Of a stretch of 64,000 bases of DNA, positions 53,326-60,025 are shown piece after piece. Location of the stretch: the NCBI GenBank assembly GCA_023417775.1, contig JAEZEJ010000037.1, positions 1 to 64,000 on the forward strand, in the 5' to 3' direction. Source of the DNA: Actinomycetes bacterium (lineage in GTDB: Bacteria; Actinomycetota; Actinomycetes; Propionibacteriales; Nocardioidaceae). A program made the translations under genes and the position numbers. Below the pieces are notes generated by a model. That model had not been told where the DNA came from, made no database searches, and saw only the letters and a list, made by a program, of their open reading frames with translations. Position 1 is the first letter of the stretch; every line of letters begins with the position of its first letter.

Positions 53326-53473
53326 GGGTCTCCTGACCACAGAAGCGGATGCCTCGTGACAGTCTTCCAATGCCCACTGACAACGGCAATCGGAAGAGCC
53401 CCACCCCCGTGTTGGCCGGTTGGGGACTGTGCAGTAAAGTAGCGTTCGCGATCGATGAGGTCGCAACGCACAA

Positions 53474-53547
53474 GGCCCCGTGGCGCAGTTGGTTAGCGCG
53501 CCGCCCTGTCACGGCGGAGGTCGCGGGTTCGAGTCCCGTCGGGGTCG
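53474..53547 (+). tRNA. tRNA-Asp (anticodon GTC)
   Basis: Complete cloverleaf with acceptor GGCCCCG/CGGGGTC, D arm GGCGCAGTTGGTTAGCGCG, anticodon loop CTGTCAC with GTC at 53508-53510 and T arm GCGGGTTCGAGTCCCGT. No encoded CCA. A strong terminator follows five bases later. Confidence 0.97.
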
Positions 53548-53551
53548 CGTA

Positions 53552-53598
53552 GAAACGAGTGAAGTCCGCACCGTCCGGTGCGGGCTTCTTCTCGTTTC
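53552..53598 (+). terminator. Intrinsic terminator of tRNA-Asp
   Basis: Inner stem 53561-53572 with 53577-53588 (12 bp, one G-T, loop GTCC), then an outer stem GAAACGAG/CTCGTTTC (53552-53559, 53591-53598). A T-rich stretch lies in the outer arm. Confidence 0.85.
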
Positions 53599-53620
53599 GG
53601 AGCGATCACGACGGGAGGCG

Positions 53621-53971
53621 TCAGATCGCCTCGCCGGTGCCAGCGTCGAGGAGATGCCAGCCGTCCCGCGTACGCAGCTCGGCGAAGACATCGATCACCT
53701 CGCCGACCGGAGCGTTCACGAGGATGAACCGCACCTGCCCCTCTCCGACGGTGAAGGTGATGCTGCCGACTCCGTAGGGCAGGACGACACCCGAGGTCTC
53801 GTCGAGCTCGCCGGAGTCGAGCCCCTTCTCCCTGAACCGGCGATTGAGGTCCTCGGCCAGCTCCTCGGGGGTTCCGAGGGGCGGGAAGTCGTCGAGGCCG
53901 GCGCTCTCGGTGAACTCCCCCGGGTCGGACACGCCGTCGGGCACCCGGAAGGCCATCATCATCATGCTCAT
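53621..53971 (-). CDS. Unknown cytoplasmic protein
   Basis: A 116-residue acidic protein with no signal or membrane segment. It starts with a run of Met codons (MSMMMMAF), so the precise start is uncertain, and no clear ribosome site is seen. The second half alternates short beta strands (GSITFTVGEGQVRFILV) and a helix. No family recognised. Convergent with tRNA-Asp and divergent from the nitroreductase. Confidence 0.65.
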   Translation of the reverse strand: MSMMMMAFRVPDGVSDPGEFTESAGLDDFPPLGTPEELAEDLNRRFREKGLDSGELDETSGVVLPYGVGSITFTVGEGQVRFILVNAPVGEVIDVFAELRTRDGWHLLDAGTGEAI

Positions 53972-54051
53972 GGGGTGAGGATAGAGATCGTATGAGCCGG
54001 ATCACAGTGCCGCGGGGAATGACATCGGCGTCCCATGTGGTTGAAAGTCGT

Positions 54052-54663
54052 ATGACTTCAGCGACCTTGGACCATCTGACACCCCTGGACGAGCGAGCCC
54101 TGGACATCCTCTTCCGCGAGGGCCGGACGAGCAACTCGTTCAGCGACGAGCCGGTCTCCCCCGAGACGCTGCGCGAAATCTACGAGATCGCCAAGTTCGG
54201 GCCGACGGCCGCCAACAGCCAGCCGCTGCGCATCGTCTTCCTGACGAATGACGAGGCCAAGGCCCGACTGCTCCCGCTCATGGCCGACAACAACCGGCCG
54301 AAGACCGAGTCCGCTCCGGTGGTCGCCATCCTCGCCGCAGACGCGGACTTCAACCGTCGCATGCCGGAGGTCTTCCCGCACGCCCCCGAGTCCGAGCACT
54401 GGTTCGGCGACCTGGAGTCGCGACAGCGGGTCGCCGAGTTCAATGCGGGCCTCCAGGTCGGTTACACGATCATGGCCGTCCGCGCCGTCGGCCTGGCCGC
54501 CGGGCCGATGAACGGCTTCGATCACGAGGCCGTCGATGCCGAATTCTTCGCCGGCACGAACCTGCATTCGGTGGTCGTCATGAATATCGGCAAGCCTGGC
54601 GATAACCCCTGGTTCGACCGCCTGCCGCGCCTCGCCTACGAGGACGCCGTCACGGTGCTCTGA
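54052..54663 (+). CDS. Nitroreductase-family FMN protein (RutE/malonic semialdehyde reductase type)
   Basis: A 203-residue flavin reductase of the RutE-like group: SNSFSDEPVSPETLREIYEIAKFGPTAANSQP carries the FMN-binding Ser-x-Pro pattern at the start, ESEHWFGDLESRQRVAEFNAGLQVGY is typical of RutE, and the end is GDNPWFDRLPRLAYEDAV. The ATG at 54052 gives the usual length. Reduces 3-oxo acids or related electrophiles in homologues; the substrate here is open. Confidence 0.9.
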   Translation: MTSATLDHLTPLDERALDILFREGRTSNSFSDEPVSPETLREIYEIAKFGPTAANSQPLRIVFLTNDEAKARLLPLMADNNRPKTESAPVVAILAADADFNRRMPEVFPHAPESEHWFGDLESRQRVAEFNAGLQVGYTIMAVRAVGLAAGPMNGFDHEAVDAEFFAGTNLHSVVVMNIGKPGDNPWFDRLPRLAYEDAVTVL

Positions 54664-54739
54664 CTCGCACCCCGAATCGGCCGGAGCCCGTGCGATGCGA
54701 TAGTGTGAACGTCGCTCGCGGCTCCGGCCGATGAGTATC

Positions 54740-54813
54740 GGCCAGGTAGCTCAGTTGGTACGAGCGTCCGCCTGAAAAGCGGAAGGTCGCCGGTTCGACC
54801 CCGGCCCTGGCCA
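54740..54813 (+). tRNA. tRNA-Phe (anticodon GAA)
   Basis: Cloverleaf with acceptor GGCCAGG/CCTGGCC, anticodon arm TCCGC-CTGAAAA-GCGGA with GAA at 54774-54776, and T arm GCCGGTTCGACCCCGGC. CCA not encoded. A terminator hairpin follows. Confidence 0.96.
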
Positions 54814-54817
54814 CAGT

Positions 54818-54854
54818 GAGAGCGCCGGTCCCGCAGCGAGGGGCCGGCGCTCTC
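54818..54854 (+). terminator. Terminator hairpin after tRNA-Phe
   Basis: GAGAGCGCCGG (54818-54828) pairs with CCGGCGCTCTC (54844-54854), extended by TCCC/GGGG inside. No T tract. Confidence 0.75.
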
Positions 54855-54954
54855 GACGTTCTCGGCACCGCGGGAGAACCGCGCTCGGAGCGCGGCGGCG
54901 AACTGTGAACCCACCGCCGCCAGCGGAGGTGGGAGCCTCAGCGTCCTCGAGGCC

Positions 54955-55413
54955 TCATCCCTGCGTGTCACTCACCGGAGAGATCCGGTACAGCAGCCGC
55001 GCCAGCTCGCCACGTTCCTCGGTCGTGAGCGAGCCCGTCGCATGATCCTCCGCGGCGCGGACGCGGGGTCGCAGCTCCTGTGCCGCCTCGCGTCCCCGTT
55101 CAGACAGGTGCACGTGCACGCGCCGCCGATCCCCTCGATCGGCATTGCGATACACGAGGGCGCGGCTCACGAGCCGATCGATGATCCGCGTCAACGTCGC
55201 GCCGCTGATCCCCGTCGCATTCGCCAACGCCGTCATCGTGCATGGTCCGGACATCTCCAGATAGTCCAGGACACTCCACTGATCGACCGATAGATCGTCA
55301 GAGGCGAGCACGGTCCCGATATCGCGGTTGACGCGCCCGGCGACCAGCGTGAGCAGGCGGATATCGACCCTGCCCCCCGAGTGCGCGGGTCGCCCCGCTG
55401 CCGTTCCGCCCAT
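54955..55413 (-). CDS. MarR-family transcriptional regulator
   Basis: A 152-residue winged-helix regulator: SVDQWSVLDYLEMSGPCTMTALANATGISGATLTRIIDRL in outline forms the HTH, followed by the wing NADRGDRRRVHVHLSERGREAA. The ATG at 55413 with GAAGGG upstream is preferred to a TTG at 55428. It is divergent from an AmiC-like gene, and the intervening region holds a palindrome that is its probable operator. Likely regulator of the amide cluster. Confidence 0.92.
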   Translation of the reverse strand: MGGTAAGRPAHSGGRVDIRLLTLVAGRVNRDIGTVLASDDLSVDQWSVLDYLEMSGPCTMTALANATGISGATLTRIIDRLVSRALVYRNADRGDRRRVHVHLSERGREAAQELRPRVRAAEDHATGSLTTEERGELARLLYRISPVSDTQG

Positions 55414-55464
55414 CGACGCCCTTCCCAAGTGGCGACCGATGTCTTACGTTGGTCGCATCCTTTT

Positions 55465-55483
55465 CAGATGAAAATACCATCTG
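55465..55483. promoter_or_regulatory. Probable MarR operator upstream of the AmiC-like gene
   Basis: CAGATG and CATCTG arms flank AAAATAC. The core (A/G)ATGAAAATA recurs upstream of fmdB at 56653-56668, so one regulator may bind both. Confidence 0.6.
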
Positions 55484-55492
55484 GAACACCTC

Positions 55493-56596
55493 ATGGTGGT
55501 GGTGATGAACAGACAGTCGGCGAGCCGGGGACGCGAGGGAGCGGGCACCGCGGACGCGATCCGGATCGGCCTCGCCATCCCGCTGCAAGGGCCGGGTGGC
55601 ATCTTCGGTCCGTCCTGCGAGGCGATCGCCGAGCTGTGCCGCCGGCAGACGAACCAGTCCGGGGTGCTCGGCCGGCCGATCGAGTTCGAGGTGATCGACG
55701 CCGGCCAGCGACCTGAGGAGGTCGCGCGCGACGTGCGGGGCCTGATCGACGCCGGACGCATCGACGCTCTCACCGGGTGGCACATCTCCTCGATCCGGGA
55801 GGCGGTCGCCCCGATCACCCAGGGGCGCATCCCGTATGTCTACACCTCCCTCTACGAGGGCGGCGAGTCACGACCCGGCGTCTTCTGCGCCGGCGAGACC
55901 CCTGCCGACCAGGTCGGCCCGGCCCTGGCGTGGCTCCGGGACGAGATGGGCCTGCGGCGCTGGCACATCGTCGGATCGAACTACGTCTGGCCGTTACGCT
56001 CGGCCCGAGCCGCCTCCGCCTACGCCAGGGCCCTCGGCCTGACGGTGCTGAGCACGAGCTTCTCCCGCTTCGACACCCAGGACTTCGGGACGATCCTCGA
56101 CACCATCGAGCACGGAACCCGCGCCGACGGCGTGCTGATGTTCCTCGTCGGTCAGGACGCCGTGCGCTTCAACCGTGCCTTCGCCCAGCGCGGCCTCGAC
56201 GAGTCGCTGATCAGGCTGACGCCGCTGATGGAGGAGAACATGCTGCTCGCCTCCGGGCCGGACGCCATCCGCGACCTGTACGTCGCGGCCGGCTACTTCC
56301 GCTCCTTGCCCACCGCCCACTCCCTCGACTTCGTCGGCGACTACGCGGCCGCCTTCGGCCCGGAGGCGCCGCCGCTGAACAACCAGGGCGAGTCCTGCTA
56401 CGAGGGGATCACCCTGCTGACCTCCCTCTTCGCCGCCGCTCAGGACACCTCGCTCGAGGCCGTCCTGCGCGTCTCCGAAGGGATGGGCTATGAGGGCCCG
56501 CGCGGGGCGATGGAGCTGCGGGCGGGTCACCTCAAGCAGACGATCTACCTGGCGAAGGCGGACGTCGCGGACTTCGACGTCGTCACCTCCCTCTGA
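55493..56596 (+). CDS. AmiC-like amide-binding protein without signal peptide
   Basis: A 367-residue type I periplasmic-binding fold of the AmiC/UrtA group: IRIGLAIPLQGPGGIFGPSC at the start, LTGWHISSIREAVAPITQGRIPYVYTSLYEGG in outline, then HIVGSNYVWPLRSARAASAYA and NNQGESCYEG. No signal peptide or lipobox is present, so it should be cytoplasmic, like Pseudomonas AmiC, which senses amides and controls AmiR. No AmiR-like antiterminator is nearby, so the sensor may act on the MarR protein or another partner. ATG 55493 or 55505. Confidence 0.85.
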   Translation: MVVVMNRQSASRGREGAGTADAIRIGLAIPLQGPGGIFGPSCEAIAELCRRQTNQSGVLGRPIEFEVIDAGQRPEEVARDVRGLIDAGRIDALTGWHISSIREAVAPITQGRIPYVYTSLYEGGESRPGVFCAGETPADQVGPALAWLRDEMGLRRWHIVGSNYVWPLRSARAASAYARALGLTVLSTSFSRFDTQDFGTILDTIEHGTRADGVLMFLVGQDAVRFNRAFAQRGLDESLIRLTPLMEENMLLASGPDAIRDLYVAAGYFRSLPTAHSLDFVGDYAAAFGPEAPPLNNQGESCYEGITLLTSLFAAAQDTSLEAVLRVSEGMGYEGPRGAMELRAGHLKQTIYLAKADVADFDVVTSL

Positions 56597-56639
56597 TCCC
56601 AGCGTTCATCCGTGTCGCTCGTGGCGCCGCGCCTACCTC

Positions 56640-56669
56640 TTGACATTTACTTCCAAATGAAAATATTGT
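56640..56669 (+). promoter_or_regulatory. Promoter of the fmdB-amiS-fmdA operon
   Basis: TTGACA (56640-56645), 18 bases, then TATTGT (56664-56669): a rare good sigma70-type match here. The spacer contains AAATGAAAATA, the motif shared with the MarR operator, so repression by occlusion is expected. Confidence 0.65.
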
Positions 56670-56693
56670 GATTGAAATCACTGGAGGTATCCC

Positions 56694-56978
56694 GTGCCGA
56701 CCTACACCTACACCTGCCGCAGCTGCGGCTCCTTCGATCTGGTGCGCACCATCTCCCGCCGCACCGAACCCGCGCACTGCCCCGGCTGCGACCGCGAGAG
56801 CATGCGCGCGATCACCGCACCGCACCTGGCCCGACTCGACGGCTCCCTCGACCGGGCCGTGACGGGCGCCGGGCTCAGCAGCGAGAGCCCCGGAGTGACC
56901 CGACACATCCCACCCGCCGTGCGGAACACTCCCCCACCAGCCCGGCGCCCCGGCCACCCCTCACTCCCGAGACCGTGA
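56694..56978 (+). CDS. fmdB: FmdB-type zinc-ribbon protein
   Basis: A 94-residue protein with a zinc ribbon formed by Cys8, Cys11, Cys29 and Cys32 (MPTYTYTCRSCG at the start) and a Pro-rich disordered tail. FmdB proteins accompany formamidase/acetamidase genes, probably in regulation or maturation. GTG start with GGAGG upstream. Confidence 0.9.
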   Translation: MPTYTYTCRSCGSFDLVRTISRRTEPAHCPGCDRESMRAITAPHLARLDGSLDRAVTGAGLSSESPGVTRHIPPAVRNTPPPARRPGHPSLPRP

Positions 56979-56981
56979 CCC

Positions 56982-57593
56982 ATGTCCTCCGTCGGGCTCA
57001 TCTACGTGGGGATCGTCCTCGTCGTCAACGGCTTGCTGCTCCTCAACTGGGTCACGCCCCGTGAGGCGGCGCCACTCAATCTCTTCGTCGGCGCGCTGCA
57101 GGTGGCGACACCGACCTATCTGATCATCGTCGCCGCGGGCGACGTCGACGCGATCTTCGCCGCCTCCGGGATCTACCTGTTCGGGTTCACCTACCTCTGG
57201 GTGGGGATCAACGCGGCCAAGGACATCAGCAATCGAGGCTTCGGCTGGTTCGCCCTCCTCGTGGCCCTGTGCACCGTCGTCTACGCCACCGAGAGCTTCG
57301 TGCGTGCCGATGACGCGGGGTTCGGCGTCATCTGGCTGCTCTGGGGCGTCCTGTGGTTCCTCTTCTTCCTCGTGCTCGGACTCGATCGCGCGGCCCTCGG
57401 CCCCGCCACCGGCGTCTACACCATCGTCACCGGCGTCATCACCACGACGGCAGCCCTGATGACCCTGCTCGGCGGCTGGAACGGCGACTGGATGACCGCG
57501 GGCGTGATCGCCGCCATCGGCATCCTCGCGCTCGCCGTGGCGGCACCGGCCGCCAGATCGCTCACCGCGCCGGACCGGGAGGTGGTCGACTGA
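56982..57593 (+). CDS. amiS: AmiS/UreI-family amide or urea channel
   Basis: A 203-residue membrane protein with six to seven helices and the AmiS/UreI pattern: GLIYVGIVLVVNGLLLL at the start, FGFTYLWVGIN in the middle and GLDRAALGPATGVYTI before the last helices. Forms a proton-gated or passive channel for urea or short amides. Placed between fmdB and fmdA, three bases after fmdB. Confidence 0.92.
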   Translation: MSSVGLIYVGIVLVVNGLLLLNWVTPREAAPLNLFVGALQVATPTYLIIVAAGDVDAIFAASGIYLFGFTYLWVGINAAKDISNRGFGWFALLVALCTVVYATESFVRADDAGFGVIWLLWGVLWFLFFLVLGLDRAALGPATGVYTIVTGVITTTAALMTLLGGWNGDWMTAGVIAAIGILALAVAAPAARSLTAPDREVVD

Positions 57594-57663
57594 CCGGCCC
57601 GGCCACACAGCTCAGACCACATCCGCCCAGTTCCCTCCCACTTCCGACAGATAGGTGATCTCC

Positions 57664-58911
57664 ATGCCTGACGTGATCTTCAGCGTCGATCAGTCCAAGT
57701 CCATGACGGACCAAGCCGTACCGGGTCACAACCGCTGGCACCCGGACATCCCCGCGGCCGCTTCGGTCAAGCCGGGGGCGACCTACCGGGTCGAATGCAA
57801 GGAATGGACCAACGGCCAGATCGGCAACAACGACTCGGCCAATGACGTGCGCGATGTCAACCTCGACTTCAACCACATGCTCTCCGGGCCCTTCGCCATC
57901 GAGGGCGCGCAGCCCGGCGATCTGCTCGTCGTCGACATCGTCGACATCGGTCCGGTCCCCCAGACCCAGGGCGACTACTGCGGTGAGGGCTGGGGCTACT
58001 CCGGCATCTTCTCGAAGGCGAACGGCGGCGGATTCCTCACCGACTACTACCCCGATGCCTACAAGGCCATCTGGGACTTCCGAGGGCAGCAGTGCACCTC
58101 GCGCCACATCTCCGGGGTGCGCTACACGGGCATCCAGCATCCGGGCCTGGCCGGCACCGCCCCCTCACCGGACCTGCTGGCCCAGTGGAACCGGCGCGAA
58201 CAGGCGCTCATCGACACCGAGCCGAACCGGGTCCCGCCGCTCGCCATCCCGCCGACGATCCCCGGAACCCTCGCGGGGACCGCGGATGAGGAGCTGGCGG
58301 AGCGGGTCGCGCGGGAAGGTGCCCGGACGGTGCCGCCGCGTGAGCACGGCGGCAATATGGACATCATGAACTTCACCCGCGGAAGCCGGGTGTTCTACCC
58401 GGTCTACGTGGACGGGGCGATGTTCTCGATCGGCGACCTGCACTTCAGCCAGGGCGATGGCGAGATCAACTTCTGCGGGGCCATCGAGATGGGCGGCTTC
58501 GTCGACCTGCACTTCGAGCTCATCAAGGGCGGCATGGAGACCTACGGGGTCACGCACAACCCGATCTTCATGCCCAGCCGCGTCGAGCCGGTGTACTCCG
58601 AGTGGCTGACCTTCACCGGCATCTCGGTCGACCATCGCGACGACACCAATCTGTACATGGACGCGACGGAGGCCTACCGCAACGCATGCCTCAACGCGAT
58701 CTCCTATCTGGAGAAGTGGGGATACACCGGCGAGCAGGCCTATCTGATCCTCGGGACCTCGCCCATCCAGGGCCGGCTCAGCAGCGTCGTCGACATCCCC
58801 AATGCCTGCTGCACCGTGTTCCTGCCCACGGAGATCTTCGATTTCGACATCCGTCCCGGAGGCACGGGACCGGTGAAGCAGGACCGCGGCCAGGTGGCCG
58901 TCGCCTCCTGA
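57664..58911 (+). CDS. fmdA: Formamidase/acetamidase
   Basis: A 415-residue enzyme of the FmdA_AmdA family, hydrolysing formamide or acetamide to ammonia and the acid. Conserved segments: VKPGATYRVECKEWTNGQIGNNDSANDV in outline, GPFAIEGAQPGDLLVVDI, PREHGGNMD with the probable metal-site His, and GDLHFSQGDGEINFCGAIEM. The ATG at 57664 is preceded by AGGTGA; an earlier GTG adds three residues. Last gene of the amide operon; an interrupted inverted repeat follows. Confidence 0.96.
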   Translation: MPDVIFSVDQSKSMTDQAVPGHNRWHPDIPAAASVKPGATYRVECKEWTNGQIGNNDSANDVRDVNLDFNHMLSGPFAIEGAQPGDLLVVDIVDIGPVPQTQGDYCGEGWGYSGIFSKANGGGFLTDYYPDAYKAIWDFRGQQCTSRHISGVRYTGIQHPGLAGTAPSPDLLAQWNRREQALIDTEPNRVPPLAIPPTIPGTLAGTADEELAERVAREGARTVPPREHGGNMDIMNFTRGSRVFYPVYVDGAMFSIGDLHFSQGDGEINFCGAIEMGGFVDLHFELIKGGMETYGVTHNPIFMPSRVEPVYSEWLTFTGISVDHRDDTNLYMDATEAYRNACLNAISYLEKWGYTGEQAYLILGTSPIQGRLSSVVDIPNACCTVFLPTEIFDFDIRPGGTGPVKQDRGQVAVAS

Positions 58912-58918
58912 CCCCCAC

Positions 58919-58992
58919 CGTCCCCGTTGAGGGTGGCATTCGGACGCCTAACCCCTCCAGGTGCCGTCCACATGTCACCCTCGACGGGGACG
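58919..58992. repeat. Interrupted inverted repeat after fmdA (probable bidirectional terminator)
   Basis: Outer arms 58919-58935 and 58976-58992 pair over 17 bases with one G-T; an inner stem around GGACGC/GCCGTCC surrounds a loop near 58950-58960. Lies between convergent fmdA and mrpG of operon 2. Confidence 0.75.
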
Positions 58993-59002
58993 CGGCGGTC
59001 GG

Positions 59003-59326
59003 TCAGCCGTCGTCGAGGTCAGTCGTGTCGGTATCGGCGAAGCGATGGCCCGAGAGCACCGCCGAGCGGGCGATGGCCACGCCGCCGACGACCGAGGTGG
59101 CCAGCTGCAGCGCGATCGCGATCACCACCTTGACGAGGTCGTCCAGGTCCGGATCCACCAGGGCGGTCCCACCGACCACGAAGGCCACGCCGAGACCCGC
59201 CGCCGTCGCCACCGCCGAGATCCGCATGTACACGTCCCGCAGGCGTAGCAGCCCGATCCCGGCGATCACGAAGATGGCGGCGCCGATGACCGTGAAGACC
59301 TGTCCCAGCCACTCGTACCAGCTCAT
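59003..59326 (-). CDS. mrpG: MrpG subunit (operon 2)
   Basis: A 107-residue, three-helix subunit with GIGLLRLRDVYMRISAVATA, a divergent form of the MrpG signature. ATG overlaps the mrpF stop by four bases. Last gene of operon 2. Confidence 0.9.
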   Translation of the reverse strand: MSWYEWLGQVFTVIGAAIFVIAGIGLLRLRDVYMRISAVATAAGLGVAFVVGGTALVDPDLDDLVKVVIAIALQLATSVVGGVAIARSAVLSGHRFADTDTTDLDDG

Positions 59327-59580
59327 CGTCGCCCCCTGACCATCACGCGAGCGAGCGACACCGCGGACAGGAAGGCCACCAGCGTCGCCACGAGTACCAG
59401 GTCGTAGGTGCCCATCCGGCCGAGCCGGGTGCCCAGCAAGGCCAACTCGGCGATGAGACCGAAGCCCAGCAGATCGGCGCCGACCGCCCGATCCGCGGGA
59501 GTCGGCCCGATGACGATGCGCACGATGGCCAGCGCGATGGCGACCGCGACGCCGATCATCGCGATCTCGACCCCGGTCAT
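59323..59580 (-). CDS. mrpF: MrpF subunit (operon 2)
   Basis: An 85-residue, three-helix subunit with RIVIGPTPADRAVGADLLGF. Shorter than the operon 1 copy, lacking the polar tail. ATG overlaps the stop of a 33-codon ORF (ATGA). Confidence 0.9.
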   Translation of the reverse strand: MTGVEIAMIGVAVAIALAIVRIVIGPTPADRAVGADLLGFGLIAELALLGTRLGRMGTYDLVLVATLVAFLSAVSLARVMVRGRR

Positions 59581-59678
59581 GTCAGCACCCCCTGGACCGA
59601 GATGTGCTTGCTATTCGTTGACCGAGACCACCACTGGTCGACGGATGGGGAGCACATCTCGGTTCTCCACTCGCTCAT
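59577..59678 (-). CDS. Possible 33-codon coupling ORF between mrpE and mrpF (operon 2)
   Basis: ATG (59678) overlaps the mrpE stop and TGA (59579-59577) overlaps the mrpF ATG, both as ATGA. It starts Met-Ser-Glu-Trp-Arg-Thr-Glu. The interrupted inverted repeat at 59596-59663 lies wholly inside, so the frame runs through both arms without a stop. This is the only open junction seen in operon 2. No homologue known to me. Confidence 0.35.
   Translation of the reverse strand: MSEWRTEMCSPSVDQWWSRSTNSKHISVQGVLT
59596..59663. repeat. Interrupted inverted repeat inside mrp operon 2 (family member)
   Basis: Outer arms ACCGAGATGTGCT (59596-59608) and AGCACATCTCGGT (59651-59663) pair perfectly; inner arms 59616-59623 and 59636-59643 pair with one G-T; loop 59624-59635. 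The 5' arm matches the 50.2 kb element at most positions, showing a dispersed repeat family. Confidence 0.85.
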
Positions 59679-60025
59679 GTCGGCACCTCCCCACGCCGCG
59701 TGAGAGCCCGCAGCATCCGCGTCTCCATGTCTCGAAGGTTCGCGATGGCCGTCGGGTTGTCGGGGTCGTACATCGAGTGCACCAGCAGGTCCCGTCCGTC
59801 CTCGCGCTCCACCACCCCGATCGTCAGCGTGCCGGGCGTGAGGGTGATGAGCGCGCCGATCGCCGCGACCTCGAAGTCCGTCTGCGACTGGCACGGCATC
59901 CGCACGACCCGGGGCGACGCCTGCTGCCCGGGCGTGGCGATATCCCGCAGCACCTGACCCGCGCTCACGAACACCTGGCCGACGTACCAGACGACGAACC
60001 ATCCGATCCTCAACGGCCACGTCAT
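59675..60025 (-). CDS. mrpE: MrpE subunit, short form (operon 2)
   Basis: A 116-residue subunit with the conserved cytoplasmic core ALITLTPGTLTIGVV followed by LLVHSMYDPD. It lacks the first two helices present in the 180-residue operon 1 copy; the N-terminus WPLRIGWFVVWYVGQVFVSA is one helix. ATG overlaps the mrpD stop by four bases; a long in-frame reading upstream is antisense-like and rejected. Confidence 0.9.
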   Translation of the reverse strand: MTWPLRIGWFVVWYVGQVFVSAGQVLRDIATPGQQASPRVVRMPCQSQTDFEVAAIGALITLTPGTLTIGVVEREDGRDLLVHSMYDPDNPTAIANLRDMETRMLRALTRRGEVPT

